Below are positions 33,727-43,108 of a stretch of DNA of 64,000 bases, in pieces. This DNA is from Mesorhizobium huakuii. GTDB taxonomy: Bacteria; Pseudomonadota; Alphaproteobacteria; Rhizobiales; Rhizobiaceae. Made by a program: the position numbers and the translations under genes. The notes under the pieces were generated by a model. That model saw nothing but the letters and a program-made list of their open reading frames with translations, had not been told where the DNA came from and made no database searches. The number at the start of each line of letters is the position of its first letter. Within the stretch, counting starts at the first letter, position 1. The stretch is taken from contig NZ_BSNY01000047.1 of the NCBI RefSeq assembly GCF_030160235.1, positions 372,001-436,000 of the forward strand, in the 5' to 3' direction.

Positions 33727-35040
33727 ATGACCTCGACACTTCTGCGCGGCCGCACGCTGTCCTTCGTGCGCTGGCCCGAGACCATCGACGACCATTCGGC
33801 CTGGCGTTACGAGGAAGATGGCGGCCTGCTGATAAGCGACGGTCGGATCGTCGCCTCAGGCGTCTATGCGCAAGTCGAGGAACAGGCCGGTGAGGGGGCC
33901 AAGAAAATCGACCACCGGCCGCATCTTTTGCTGCCGGGCTTCGTCGACACCCATGTGCATTTCCCGCAGATGCAGGTCATCGCGTCCTACGGCGCCGAAC
34001 TGCTCGATTGGCTGAACACCTACACTTTTCCCGAAGAGACGAAATTCGCCAACGCCCAGCATGGCCGCCGCATCGCGCGGCTCTTCCTCGACGAGATGGT
34101 GCGGCACGGCACCACGACGGTTGTCGCCTACTGCTCGGTGCACAAGGCCTCGGCTGAAGCTTTTTTCGCCGAGTCGCATGACCGCAACATGCTCAACATC
34201 GCCGGCAAGGTGATGATGGACCGCAATGCGCCCGAAGGCGTGCTCGATACGCCGCAATCCGGCTATGACGACACCAAGGCGCTGATCAAGGAGTGGCACG
34301 GCAAGGGGCGCCAGCACTATGCCATTACACCGCGCTTCGCCATAACCTCCTCGCCGGAGCAGATGGAGATGGCCGGCGCGCTGTGCCGCGAGCACCCCGG
34401 CCTGCACATGCAGACGCATCTGTCGGAAAACCACGCCGAGATCGCCTTCACGCAGCAGCTTTACCCCTGGTCGCGCGACTATACCGATGTCTACGAGCAT
34501 TACGGGTTGCTGGGCAAAAAGAGCCTGTTCGGCCACTGCATCCATTTGTCGGAACGTGAGGCCGACGCGCTGTCGCAGAGCGGCTCGGTGGCCGTGTTCT
34601 GCCCGACCTCGAACCTGTTCCTCGGCTCCGGCCTGTTCGACTACCAGCGCTTCCGGCATCGGGAGAAGCCGTTGCGCATAGCCGCCGCCACCGATGTCGG
34701 CGGCGGCACCAATTACTCCATGCTGCGCACCATGGACGAAGGCTACAAGGTGATCGCGCTGAATGGCGAGAAGCTCAACCCGTTCCAGTCCTTCTGGCAG
34801 ATCACGCGCGGCAATGCCGAGGCGCTGTCGGTGGTGCAAAAGATCGGCACCTTGGACCAGGGCACCGACGCCGACATCGTCGTGCTCGACGCCAGGGCGA
34901 CGCCGGCGATGCGGCTAAGGATGGAAACGGTGCAGACGCTGGCGCAGGAATTGTTCCTGCTGCAGACGCTGGGCGACGACCGCGCCGTGCGCGAGGTCTA
35001 TGTCGCGGGCCGGGCGGCCAAGAGCGACATGGCGAATTAA
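33727..35040 (+). CDS. guaD: Guanine deaminase (amidohydrolase type)
   Basis: Zinc enzyme converting guanine to xanthine, 437 residues, close to the 439 of E. coli GuaD. Metal ligands are visible in GFVDTHVHFPQ (HxH), QTHLSEN, FGHCIHLS and the Asp of AATDVGGGTN. It starts 1 nt after the puuD stop, so the two are cotranscribed and feed xanthine and urate into the same pathway. Confidence 0.94.
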   Translation: MTSTLLRGRTLSFVRWPETIDDHSAWRYEEDGGLLISDGRIVASGVYAQVEEQAGEGAKKIDHRPHLLLPGFVDTHVHFPQMQVIASYGAELLDWLNTYTFPEETKFANAQHGRRIARLFLDEMVRHGTTTVVAYCSVHKASAEAFFAESHDRNMLNIAGKVMMDRNAPEGVLDTPQSGYDDTKALIKEWHGKGRQHYAITPRFAITSSPEQMEMAGALCREHPGLHMQTHLSENHAEIAFTQQLYPWSRDYTDVYEHYGLLGKKSLFGHCIHLSEREADALSQSGSVAVFCPTSNLFLGSGLFDYQRFRHREKPLRIAAATDVGGGTNYSMLRTMDEGYKVIALNGEKLNPFQSFWQITRGNAEALSVVQKIGTLDQGTDADIVVLDARATPAMRLRMETVQTLAQELFLLQTLGDDRAVREVYVAGRAAKSDMAN

Positions 35041-35115
35041 GCACGGATGCGTTCATTGCTTGACCCGGCGGCAGCCATCGGTCAAAGCGTGCGGCGAAGT
35101 TGACAGGGGAACGAC

Positions 35116-35619
35116 ATGGCCGCTGCGGACGACATCGCTCTGATCCGGAAACAGGAAGAGACGCTGGTCTTCCCGGCCTTCGATGAGGCCATCTCCTTCA
35201 AGATCGGCTCAGCCATCCGCCAGCGTGCGCTCGCCGAAAACCTGCCCATCATCGTCGACATCAGGCTGTGGGACCGGCCGCTGTTCTACGCGGCCATGCC
35301 GGGATCAAACGCTTCCAATCCCGATTGGGCGCGCCGCAAGATCAATGTGGTGAAACGGTTCCTGAGAAGCACCTATCGCATGGTGCTGGAGCAGCAGCGC
35401 CCTGACCGCGCCTTCAAGATCGGCGAGGGCCTCGACATCTCCGAGTATGTGCTCGCCGGCGGCGGTTTTCCGGTGACGGTCAAGGGCGCCGGCGTCATTG
35501 GCGTGATCGCGGTCTCCGGGCTGCCGGAACGCGAGGATCACGGCGTGGTCGTCGATGCGCTGTGTGATCATCTGGGTGTCGACAAGCGTGGGCTGGCACT
35601 GGCTTCGGAAGCTGAATGA
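35116..35619 (+). CDS. UPF0303 family protein (HbpS/YBR137W-like)
   Basis: 167 residues, UPF0303-type (related to the heme-binding HbpS/GlcG fold). Visible features are EETLVFPAFDEAISFKIG near the start, VDIRLWDRPLFYAAMPGS and GGGFPVTVKGAGVIGVIAVS. The biochemical role is unknown. It overlaps the glycerate kinase gene by 4 nt, which suggests a joint role in glycerate or glyoxylate use. Confidence 0.82.
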   Translation: MAAADDIALIRKQEETLVFPAFDEAISFKIGSAIRQRALAENLPIIVDIRLWDRPLFYAAMPGSNASNPDWARRKINVVKRFLRSTYRMVLEQQRPDRAFKIGEGLDISEYVLAGGGFPVTVKGAGVIGVIAVSGLPEREDHGVVVDALCDHLGVDKRGLALASEAE

Positions 35620-36881
35620 CCGTGCTCGACCCCAAGGCTTTCCTCATCTCCATCTTCGACGCCGCCGTTGCAGCCGCCGATCCGGAGCGGACCATCCGGG
35701 ATCATTTGCCGGCGAAGCCGAAGGGCCGCACTGTCGTCATCGGCGCCGGCAAAGGCTCGGCGCAGATGGCGGCAGCCTTCGAGAAGGTCTGGGACGGGCC
35801 GATCGACGGGCTGGTCGTCACCCGCTACGGCTATGGCGCGAAATGCGAACGCATCGAGATCATAGAGGCGGCGCACCCGGTGCCGGACGCCGCCGGCCTA
35901 GAGGCCTCACGCCGTCTGCTCGCCAAGGTCCAGGGCCTCACCGAGGATGATCTGGTCGTGGCACTGATTTCCGGCGGCGGTTCGGCGCTGCTGCCATCAC
36001 CTGCGGCCGGCCTGACGCTGGCCGACGAGATCGCCGTCAACGAGGCGCTGCTTGCCTCCGGCGCGCCGATCGCGGCGATGAACACCATCCGCAAGCATGT
36101 CTCGACCATCAAGGGCGGCCGGCTGGCGGCCGCCGCCTGGCCGGCCAAGGTGGTGTCGCTGGTGGTCTCCGATATCCCGGGTGACAATCCGGCGCTTGTC
36201 GCTTCCGGTCCGACGGTCCCCGATACTGGCAGCCGCGAAGACGCGCTGGCCTCGATATCGGCCTATGGCATGAAGCTGCCTGCTTCGGTGATGGCGCATA
36301 TCAATTCGCCGGCCGCCGATGCGCCAAACCCTGGAGATGAGCGTTTTTCGCGCAACGAAGTGCATCTGATCGCCTCGGCCGGCGTGTCGCTGGAAGCGGC
36401 AGCGGCGGAAGCCAAGCGGCAAGGCATGGAGGCCGTCATCCTCTCCGATGCCATCGAGGGCGAAGCGCGCGAGGTCGGCGGCGTCCATGCGGCCATCGCG
36501 CGCGAAGTGGCGACGCGTAACCGGCCATTTGCGAAGCCGGTGTTGATCCTGTCCGGCGGCGAAACCACAGTGACCTTGCGCGCCAAAGGCAAGGGCGGCC
36601 GCAATTCGGAATTCCTGCTCGCCTTCGCCATCGGCATCAACGGCATGCAAGGCATTCATGCCCTCGCGGCCGACACCGACGGCATCGACGGCTCTGAAGA
36701 CAACGCCGGCGCCTTCGCCGACGGTTCGACCGTGTCACGCATGTTCGCGACCGGCGTCGACGCCAAGGCGATGCTGGCCGGCAACAATGCCTGGACGGCG
36801 TTCAACGCGGTGGGTGACCTCTTTGTGCCGGGGCCAACCGGCACGAATGTGAACGATCTCAGGGCGATCCTGATCCGATAG
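35616..36881 (+). CDS. Glycerate 2-kinase (GckA/TtuD family)
   Basis: Phosphorylates D-glycerate to 2-phosphoglycerate; 421 residues. It has the N-terminal DUF4147 region (VVIGAGKGSAQMAAAFE, LISGGGSALLPSP, NTIRKHVSTIKGGRLA) and the C-terminal MOFRL domain (LSGGETTVTL, GGRNSEFLLA, DTDGIDGSEDNAGAF). Often mis-annotated as hydroxypyruvate reductase. In this locus it would receive carbon from glyoxylate released by AllA, via tartronate semialdehyde and glycerate, whose enzymes are not in the window. Confidence 0.88.
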   Translation: MTVLDPKAFLISIFDAAVAAADPERTIRDHLPAKPKGRTVVIGAGKGSAQMAAAFEKVWDGPIDGLVVTRYGYGAKCERIEIIEAAHPVPDAAGLEASRRLLAKVQGLTEDDLVVALISGGGSALLPSPAAGLTLADEIAVNEALLASGAPIAAMNTIRKHVSTIKGGRLAAAAWPAKVVSLVVSDIPGDNPALVASGPTVPDTGSREDALASISAYGMKLPASVMAHINSPAADAPNPGDERFSRNEVHLIASAGVSLEAAAAEAKRQGMEAVILSDAIEGEAREVGGVHAAIAREVATRNRPFAKPVLILSGGETTVTLRAKGKGGRNSEFLLAFAIGINGMQGIHALAADTDGIDGSEDNAGAFADGSTVSRMFATGVDAKAMLAGNNAWTAFNAVGDLFVPGPTGTNVNDLRAILIR

Positions 36882-36889
36882 GCGACCCT

Positions 36890-38359
36890 TCAGGTCGTCA
36901 TCAGCCGCTTCACTTGCCTCATATCGGTCAGAAACCTCTCGCGCTCGGCGTCCTTCTCCGCAGCTTCTTGAATGCGCAGGATGAAGGACGGGTGGATGGT
37001 GATGAACACGCGCAGCCCATCCTCCCGCTCGATCACCTGGCCGCGCATTCTCGTCACAGGAATAGCTTTACCCAGCAAAGACAAGGCAGCCGTTGCGCCG
37101 AGTGCCACGGCAAGATCCGGCTTGATCAGTGTGAATTCCCTGTCGATCCACCAGCGGCAGGCCTGCACCTCGCCGGCATTCGGCTTGGAATGGATGCGGC
37201 GCTTGCCGCGCGGTTCGAATTTGAAGTGCTTGACAGCATTGGTGACGTAGACTTTTTGGCGATCTACCCCCGCGTCATCGAGGATCGCGTCGAACACCTT
37301 GCCGGCCGGACCGACGAAAGGTTTGCTGGCGAGGTCCTCCTGATCTCCGGGCTGCTCGCCGACAAAGATGACCTTGGCATCATCAGGTCCTTCGCCGAAC
37401 ACGGTTTGGGTCGCATCGCGCCATAACGGGCAACGACGGCAACCTTTCGCGGCCTCGCGCAGCTCGGAAATGCTGCTGGCTTCGTCACCTTGGGACACCT
37501 CGGCAGGCTCACGCTTCGGCCAATGCTTTGCCTGCACCTTGGCGTGGTGCGGGGCGGGTATTGTCGGCATTCTGGCAATCATCTCCGTGGCGGCCTTGTC
37601 CGCTCCTGCGATCAGCTCTGGAATGAGCGAGGCCTCGGGAAGGTTCCGCCAATATTTCTTCGGCATCTCCTTCTGCATGGCCTTCACCTTCAGCCGCGCC
37701 GGATTGAAGATGTTCTCGAAATAGGTGCGCCACAGCGCCTCGGTGTCGTCCTGTTCAGGGGCATCGCCCTTGGCCGCGCCCGGTCCGATCGCCAGTCTCT
37801 CACCGTCCCAGTCGGCGGAGGTGTGCGGCGTCAGGATCGTCCAGCGCATGCCGGTGAAGCGCCTGACGAAGAAATCCGCATTGCGCTCGACGATGAAATG
37901 ATCCGGCTCGAACCAAGCGACATAGCGCTCCTCGTCGCCATCGCCGATCTTCCGGAAGCGCACGAAGGCATGCATCTGGTGGCTGTCGCGCCGCACCGCT
38001 TTTTCCATGGCCTCCAGGCGCCTGGTGTCGGGATCCGATGCGATTGCCAGCAGCTTCGGCTCGGTGCGCAACCGCCACAGCATCCGGTAAAGTAAGGCGA
38101 ACCGGCTGGGGTCGGAATGGCAGAATGCGGTTTCGGCGTGCTCGATGAAGTCGCGCGGCACCACGAGTTGTACACCGTCAGGCACAGCCGGCAAATCGCT
38201 CGGCGGCCGCCCTGAACCGGCCGCGACGTGCCAGCTGATGTCCTCGGGCCTCACCTCGTTCAGAGCAAGGCGCCGGGCCGCGTCGCGCCAACCGGCAAAG
38301 TCGGTCTCGCTTTCAAGCAAGACGCCGTATCGGGCAAGTTTGAGTTCGGCCGGCGGCAT
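36890..38359 (-). CDS. DUF4130 - UdgX-type uracil-DNA glycosylase fusion protein
   Basis: 489 residues. Residues 1 to about 260 match the DUF4130 type (TIGR03915, 'probable DNA metabolism protein'): FCHSDPSRFALLYRMLWRL, DSHQMHAFVRFR and PKKYWRNLPEA. Residues about 285-489 are a uracil-DNA glycosylase of the UdgX kind, with GEQPGDQEDL, PFVGPAGK, VTNAVKHFKF, the KRRIH loop and IHPS; CRRC is a likely cluster ligand pair. In UdgX the His of KRRIH becomes covalently linked to the abasic site. It starts 2 nt after the radical SAM gene stop, so the pair is one operon. Confidence 0.88.
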   Translation of the reverse strand: MPPAELKLARYGVLLESETDFAGWRDAARRLALNEVRPEDISWHVAAGSGRPPSDLPAVPDGVQLVVPRDFIEHAETAFCHSDPSRFALLYRMLWRLRTEPKLLAIASDPDTRRLEAMEKAVRRDSHQMHAFVRFRKIGDGDEERYVAWFEPDHFIVERNADFFVRRFTGMRWTILTPHTSADWDGERLAIGPGAAKGDAPEQDDTEALWRTYFENIFNPARLKVKAMQKEMPKKYWRNLPEASLIPELIAGADKAATEMIARMPTIPAPHHAKVQAKHWPKREPAEVSQGDEASSISELREAAKGCRRCPLWRDATQTVFGEGPDDAKVIFVGEQPGDQEDLASKPFVGPAGKVFDAILDDAGVDRQKVYVTNAVKHFKFEPRGKRRIHSKPNAGEVQACRWWIDREFTLIKPDLAVALGATAALSLLGKAIPVTRMRGQVIEREDGLRVFITIHPSFILRIQEAAEKDAERERFLTDMRQVKRLMTT

Positions 38360-38361
38360 GG

Positions 38362-39597
38362 TCAAAACAACGACAATTGTTCGCAGGAACGCACGATGGT
38401 GTCGCGCAGGCCGGTTTTGTCGGTGACAGCGCCAGGCGACCAGCCTTCGGCAATGATGAATGGCCTGAGCTTGGCGATCGACTGGCAAATTCTCCCGACA
38501 TCTTCGAGCCGCATTCGCCGGTGGCGCCGCGTCTCCAGGATTTTCGCCACCACCTTGGTGCCGAGACCGGGAACGCGCAGCAGCGCCTCGCGATCTGCCC
38601 GGTTGATGTCGACTGGAAACTGCCCGCGATTGCGCAGCGCCCAGGCGAGCTTGGGGTCGATGGCGAGGTCGAGCATGCCATCGCTGCTGCCGGCCAGGAT
38701 TTCCGGCTGCGAGAACCCATAAAAACGCATCAGCCAGTCGGCCTGGTAAAGCCGATGCTCGCGCACCAGCGGCGGCTTCTGCAGCGGCAGCGACGATGAC
38801 GAGTCCGGGATCGGACTGAAGGCCGAGTAATAAACGCGCCGCAGATGGTAGCTGCCATAGAGCCGCGCGCTGGTGTGCAATATGCCGTCGTCGGATGTCT
38901 TGTCGGCACCAACGATCATTTGCGTCGACTGCCCGCCCGGCGCGAAGCGCTCGCGCTTCTTGGTCCTCAGCGTCGGTTCGGCTTTTTCCTCCATCTTCTG
39001 GCGCAGCCTCGCCATGGAAAGACGGATCGTTTCCGGCTTCTTTTCCGGGGCCAGTTTCTTGACGCCCTCATCAGTGGGCAGCTCGACATTGATCGACAGG
39101 CGGTCGGCATAGAGGCCGGCCTTTTCGACCAGTTCGGCGGAGCTTTCCGGAATGGTTTTGAGATGGATATAGCCGGAAAATTTCTCCTCCAGCCGCAGCC
39201 GCCTTGCCACTTCGACCATCTCGCTCATGGTCTCGTCGGGCGAGCGGATGACGCCCGAGGACAGGAACAGGCCCTCGATATAGTTGCGCCGGTAGAAATC
39301 CATGGTCAGCTTCACCACCTCGTCGATGCTGAAGCGTGCGCGCTTCACATTCGATGACGAGCGGTTGATGCAATAGCTGCAATCATAGATGCAGAAATTG
39401 GTGAGCAGGATCTTCAGGAGCGAAATGCAGCGGCCGTCCGGTGCATAGGAATGACAGATGCCCATGCCTTCGGTGGAGCCGATGCCGCCGGATTTCAGCG
39501 AATCCTTCTTCACCGAGCCGGATGAGGCACAGGAGGCATCATATTTGGCGGCGTCGGACAGGATCGCCAGCTTTTCACGGACGGTGAGAGCGCTCAT
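38362..39597 (-). CDS. Putative DNA modification/repair radical SAM protein with C-terminal HhH domain
   Basis: 411 residues from ATG at 39597 (an ATG at 39645 would add 16). Radical SAM cluster motif CIYDCSYC near residue 70, an upstream conserved KYDASCASSG, and a C-terminal helix-hairpin-helix (VDINRADREALLRVPGLGTK) typical of DNA binding. This matches the family named for its constant linkage to a UDG-domain protein (TIGR03916). The reaction is unknown. The shorter start is chosen because the conserved region begins with REKLAILSDAAKYDAS. No clear ribosome site for either start. Confidence 0.88.
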   Translation of the reverse strand: MSALTVREKLAILSDAAKYDASCASSGSVKKDSLKSGGIGSTEGMGICHSYAPDGRCISLLKILLTNFCIYDCSYCINRSSSNVKRARFSIDEVVKLTMDFYRRNYIEGLFLSSGVIRSPDETMSEMVEVARRLRLEEKFSGYIHLKTIPESSAELVEKAGLYADRLSINVELPTDEGVKKLAPEKKPETIRLSMARLRQKMEEKAEPTLRTKKRERFAPGGQSTQMIVGADKTSDDGILHTSARLYGSYHLRRVYYSAFSPIPDSSSSLPLQKPPLVREHRLYQADWLMRFYGFSQPEILAGSSDGMLDLAIDPKLAWALRNRGQFPVDINRADREALLRVPGLGTKVVAKILETRRHRRMRLEDVGRICQSIAKLRPFIIAEGWSPGAVTDKTGLRDTIVRSCEQLSLF

Positions 39598-39685
39598 CTG
39601 TTCATGATATGTTCTAGGCTGCCGCCGCGCTACCTCATTTGACATAGGCGGCGAAAAAAGTGATCGCCGCCCATCACAAGGTTTG

Positions 39686-41101
39686 TCACACCTCGTGCAG
39701 GTAGAGATGATAATCCAGTTCGCTGACCGTGCGTGCCACGCGCAGATATTCGGACTGTTTGATCGCCACGAAGGTGCGGTGCAAATCCTCGCCGAGCGCG
39801 CCTTTCAGGAAGCTGGAGGCCTTGGCCGCTTCGATCGCGGCACGCCAATCCGCCGGCATCGTCGTGCGGGTGACGGCCGCTTCATAGCCGTTGCCGGTCG
39901 TTTCCGGACCCGGATCGAGCCCTTCGTCGAGGCCTTTGATGATGCCGGCCAGCACAGTCGCGGCGATCAGGTAGGGATTGGCGTCGACGCCGGACGGCCG
40001 GTGCTCGATGCGCCGGTTCCTGGCGTCACCCGCCGGCACGCGCAGCGCCACCGAGCGGTTGTTGACGCCCCAGGTCGGCGCCACCGGCGCATAGGATTGC
40101 GAGACGAAGCGCCGCCAGGAATTGGCGTGCGGCGCAAACACCAGCATCGATTCCGCCATTGTCTGGATCAGCCCGCCGAGCCCCTGCAACAGGGGTAGCG
40201 ACCAGCTCTCGCCGCCGGCTTCGGCAAACACGTTGCGGCCGGCTCTGTCCTGCAGCGAGACGTGGAAATGCATGCCCGAGCCGGCATATTTCTCGATTGG
40301 CTTGGCCATGAAGCAGGCGGTCACGCCATGGCGTCGCGCCTGCGCCCGCACCAGCCGCTTCAGCATGACGAGGTCGTCTGCCGCCCGCATCACATCCTTG
40401 CGGTAGTTCAGCGTCAGTTCGTATTGGCCCGGTGCATATTCCGATATCACCGTCTCGGCCGGAATGCCTTGCGCCTTGGCGGCGGCGTAGATGTCGGAGA
40501 ACAGCGGCTCCATGCCGTGCAGATGGTCGACGGAATAGACCTCCGTCTTGCCCGAAACGCGGCCGTCGAGCACCGCGCGCGCCGGCTGCACCTTGCCGTC
40601 GGCATCGCGCTCATTGGCCAGCAGGAAGAATTCCAGCTCGAAGGCGCCGGCCGGGTAAAGCCCCTTGGCCGCCAATATGTCGACCTGCCGGGCCAGCGCC
40701 AGGCGTGGGTCCGACGACATCGGCTGGCCATCGAGATGGTACATCGCCATCAGCACCTGGCCGCGCGGCGGATTGGTGCCGTAGAGCGGCACCAGCGTGC
40801 CGGGGATCGGCCAGGCCCTGAGGTCGCCGTCGCCGGTCGTCCAGATCAGCCCGGTCTCGTGCACATCCTCGCCGGTGATGTCGAGGCCGAGAATCGAGAT
40901 CGGCATATGCCGGCCGCCCTCGAAAATGCTTTTAAGTTCATGCCGGCGCACGATCTTGCCGCGGCCGACGCCATTGGCGTCGGTCAGCACGATATCGAAG
41001 GCCTCGATCTCGGGATGGGCGTCGAGAAAGGCTTGCGCCTCGGTGGGCGAAGACCCCGAAGGGGAGGTCACGATGGCATTGTCCATGGCCGCTTGTCTCA
41101 T
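39686..41101 (-). CDS. Glutamine synthetase-like gamma-glutamyl ligase
   Basis: 471 residues of the glutamine synthetase superfamily, probably a gamma-glutamyl-polyamine or amine ligase (PuuA/GlnT group) rather than the housekeeping enzyme. Motifs: beta-grasp DANGVGRGKIV; catalytic AFELEFFLL, EYAPGQYELTL, GSGMHFHVSL and RRIEHRPSGVDANPYL. The adenylylation Tyr loop of GlnA is absent. It overlaps the aminotransferase gene by 4 nt (ATGA), so amine glutamylation and transamination are probably steps of one pathway. Substrate unknown. Confidence 0.85.
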   Translation of the reverse strand: MRQAAMDNAIVTSPSGSSPTEAQAFLDAHPEIEAFDIVLTDANGVGRGKIVRRHELKSIFEGGRHMPISILGLDITGEDVHETGLIWTTGDGDLRAWPIPGTLVPLYGTNPPRGQVLMAMYHLDGQPMSSDPRLALARQVDILAAKGLYPAGAFELEFFLLANERDADGKVQPARAVLDGRVSGKTEVYSVDHLHGMEPLFSDIYAAAKAQGIPAETVISEYAPGQYELTLNYRKDVMRAADDLVMLKRLVRAQARRHGVTACFMAKPIEKYAGSGMHFHVSLQDRAGRNVFAEAGGESWSLPLLQGLGGLIQTMAESMLVFAPHANSWRRFVSQSYAPVAPTWGVNNRSVALRVPAGDARNRRIEHRPSGVDANPYLIAATVLAGIIKGLDEGLDPGPETTGNGYEAAVTRTTMPADWRAAIEAAKASSFLKGALGEDLHRTFVAIKQSEYLRVARTVSELDYHLYLHEV

Positions 41102-42480
41102 GCCGCAAGCTTTGCCGCAACCGCGCCGAAGGCGCTGATCAACCGGTTGACCTGGGCGCCTGACGTCGCCGGCGAGATCAGCATCATGTTGTGGAAGGGC
41201 GCGATCAGCACGCCGCGATTGACCAGCGCGACATGGATGGCGGCCTCGAGCTCCGGCGCGTGCGCGGTCTCCGCTTCGGCGCCATTGCGCAACGGGCCGG
41301 GTGCGCAGATGAACTCGACACGGGCGCCAACGCGGGCGACATGCCAGGGCAGGCGATAGCGGTCGATCACGCCGGTCAGCCCGGCATCCAGACGCCGCGC
41401 CAGATGGTCCATGTGGTCATAATTCTCCGCCGTCATCACCTCTTCCAGCGTGGCGCGCATGGCAGCGAACTGCAGCGGGTTGGCCGACAGCGTCGTGCCC
41501 ATGCCGGAATAGCCGGGCTCCTTGGTCCTGTTGTAGTCGGCGTAGCGCGAGGCAACCTCGTCGCTCATGCCCCACACGCTTGCCGGCACGCCGCCGGCGA
41601 TCGGCTTGCCCAGCACGAAGAAGTCCGGATCCAGGCCGTATTTCCTGGTGTAGCCGCCCGGGCCGGTCGAGATCGTGTGCGTCTCGTCGATCAGCAGCAG
41701 CGTGCCGGTCTCGCGGGTCAGTCGGCGCAGCGTGTCATGGAAGCCAGGGTCGGCCAGCACCATGCAGGAATTGGTCAGCACCGGTTCGGCGATGACGCAG
41801 GCCACGTCCTTGTCCTTCAATGCCGCTTCCAGCGCGGCGACGTCGTTGAACTCGATCACCTTGGCCGTGCGGGTCAGGTCACGGAACTCGCCCGCCAGTC
41901 CTGGCCGGTTGACTGGCTTGCCGTCGATCAGCCGCACCATCGTCTCGTCGACCGAGCCGTGATAGCAGCCGTTGAAGACCAGGATCTTTTCGCGACCGGT
42001 GACGGCGCGGGCAACGCGTAGCGCGAAGCGGTTGGCGTCGGTCGCCGTCGTCGCGATCTGCCAGAACGGCAGGCCGAAGCGTTGCTGCAGCAGCGGCCCG
42101 ATGGCAAGCGCGTCTTCCGAAGGCAGCATGTAGGTCAGGCCGCGCCCGGCCTGGCGGCGGATGGCGCGCGCCACCGGCGGCGGCGAATGGCCGAACATCG
42201 AGCCGGTGTCGCCAAGGCAGAAATCGTCGAGCCTGTTGCCGTCTATGTCGGTGATCGCAGCGCCCTTGGCGCTGTCGACCAGGATCGGAAACGGCGTCGG
42301 CCAGTCGTTCATCCAATGCATCGGCACGCCGCCGAAGAAGCCGGGCAGGCCGTTGCCGACCTTGGCCTGCGATTTCGGCCGCGCCTTGCGGAAGGCCGCG
42401 CCTTCGGTCTCGCGCAGTTGCGCGATGCGGTCGCGGCTGATGCCGCCGATGGACGTCTTTGAACTGTCGCTGCTGCGCAT
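41098..42480 (-). CDS. Class III (PLP) aminotransferase
   Basis: 460-residue aminotransferase of the omega-amino acid/glutamate-1-semialdehyde group. PLP-site features: NGCYHGSVDET, LIDETHTIS with the PLP-ring Asp, and the Schiff-base Lys in FFVLGKPIAGG. GAGAGGGG precedes the ATG. First gene of the two-gene operon with the glutamine-synthetase-like ligase; it may use an omega-amino acid produced from amines. Not the heme-pathway HemL, by context and by divergence around the active site, although this is uncertain. Confidence 0.85.
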   Translation of the reverse strand: MRSSDSSKTSIGGISRDRIAQLRETEGAAFRKARPKSQAKVGNGLPGFFGGVPMHWMNDWPTPFPILVDSAKGAAITDIDGNRLDDFCLGDTGSMFGHSPPPVARAIRRQAGRGLTYMLPSEDALAIGPLLQQRFGLPFWQIATTATDANRFALRVARAVTGREKILVFNGCYHGSVDETMVRLIDGKPVNRPGLAGEFRDLTRTAKVIEFNDVAALEAALKDKDVACVIAEPVLTNSCMVLADPGFHDTLRRLTRETGTLLLIDETHTISTGPGGYTRKYGLDPDFFVLGKPIAGGVPASVWGMSDEVASRYADYNRTKEPGYSGMGTTLSANPLQFAAMRATLEEVMTAENYDHMDHLARRLDAGLTGVIDRYRLPWHVARVGARVEFICAPGPLRNGAEAETAHAPELEAAIHVALVNRGVLIAPFHNMMLISPATSGAQVNRLISAFGAVAAKLAA

Positions 42481-42637
42481 GAAAACCCCTCTCGTCCGTC
42501 CCTCTTAGCCAATCCATGTCCGCAACCGCAATTGGCCGCGCGCCCGCCCTGCATTGGCTCAGCCTTTTCCAGCGGCGCTTGACCGTGCTGCCGAAGTCAG
42601 CGCCAATATGAGCGGGAATTGAGGTGGGGGAACAAGA

Positions 42638-43090
42638 ATGCGGACGATCGCCTGTGTGGCAATTCTTCTGGCGTCGGCCGGCACGGCCCTCGCCTCGGGC
42701 GGCATCTGGTGCAACGTCGACGATACGGCGGTGACATTCGACGTCGGCGCCGGCGTCACCAGGGGCATGGGCGGCCCGACCTTCAACTTCCGCGGCGATC
42801 TCGAGATCAAGGCGAGGCCGGCTGGCGATGGATTGCGCAAGACAGTGTTCGGAGATTCCAACCTGACCCAGTACTGGCTGGACGACAAGGAACTGCGGCT
42901 GAACATCTACCACGAGCACGAGGTGGCGAACGCCTTCAATTCGGTCGAACTGACGATCCTGACCAAGGCCAGCGACGAAGGCGTCTATGACGGGCAATAC
43001 ACGCTTGCCGTCTACGACAATGCCGCCGACACCGACAAGAATGGCAAGCCGGTTGAATTGACGGGCACGGTGTCGTGCGGGGCTGAGTAG
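42638..43090 (+). CDS. Small secreted protein of unknown function
   Basis: 150 residues with a Sec signal (RTIACVAILLASAGTALASG) and two Cys in the mature chain (GGIWCNVDD and TVSCGAE) that could form a disulfide joining the ends. The remainder looks all-beta (VTFDVGAG, FNFRGDLEI, ELRLNIYHEHE). GAGGTGGGGG upstream is a good ribosome site. It stands alone between divergent and convergent neighbours. Confidence 0.75.
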   Translation: MRTIACVAILLASAGTALASGGIWCNVDDTAVTFDVGAGVTRGMGGPTFNFRGDLEIKARPAGDGLRKTVFGDSNLTQYWLDDKELRLNIYHEHEVANAFNSVELTILTKASDEGVYDGQYTLAVYDNAADTDKNGKPVELTGTVSCGAE

Positions 43091-43108
43091 CCTCGCCGAT
43101 CGGTTGTG

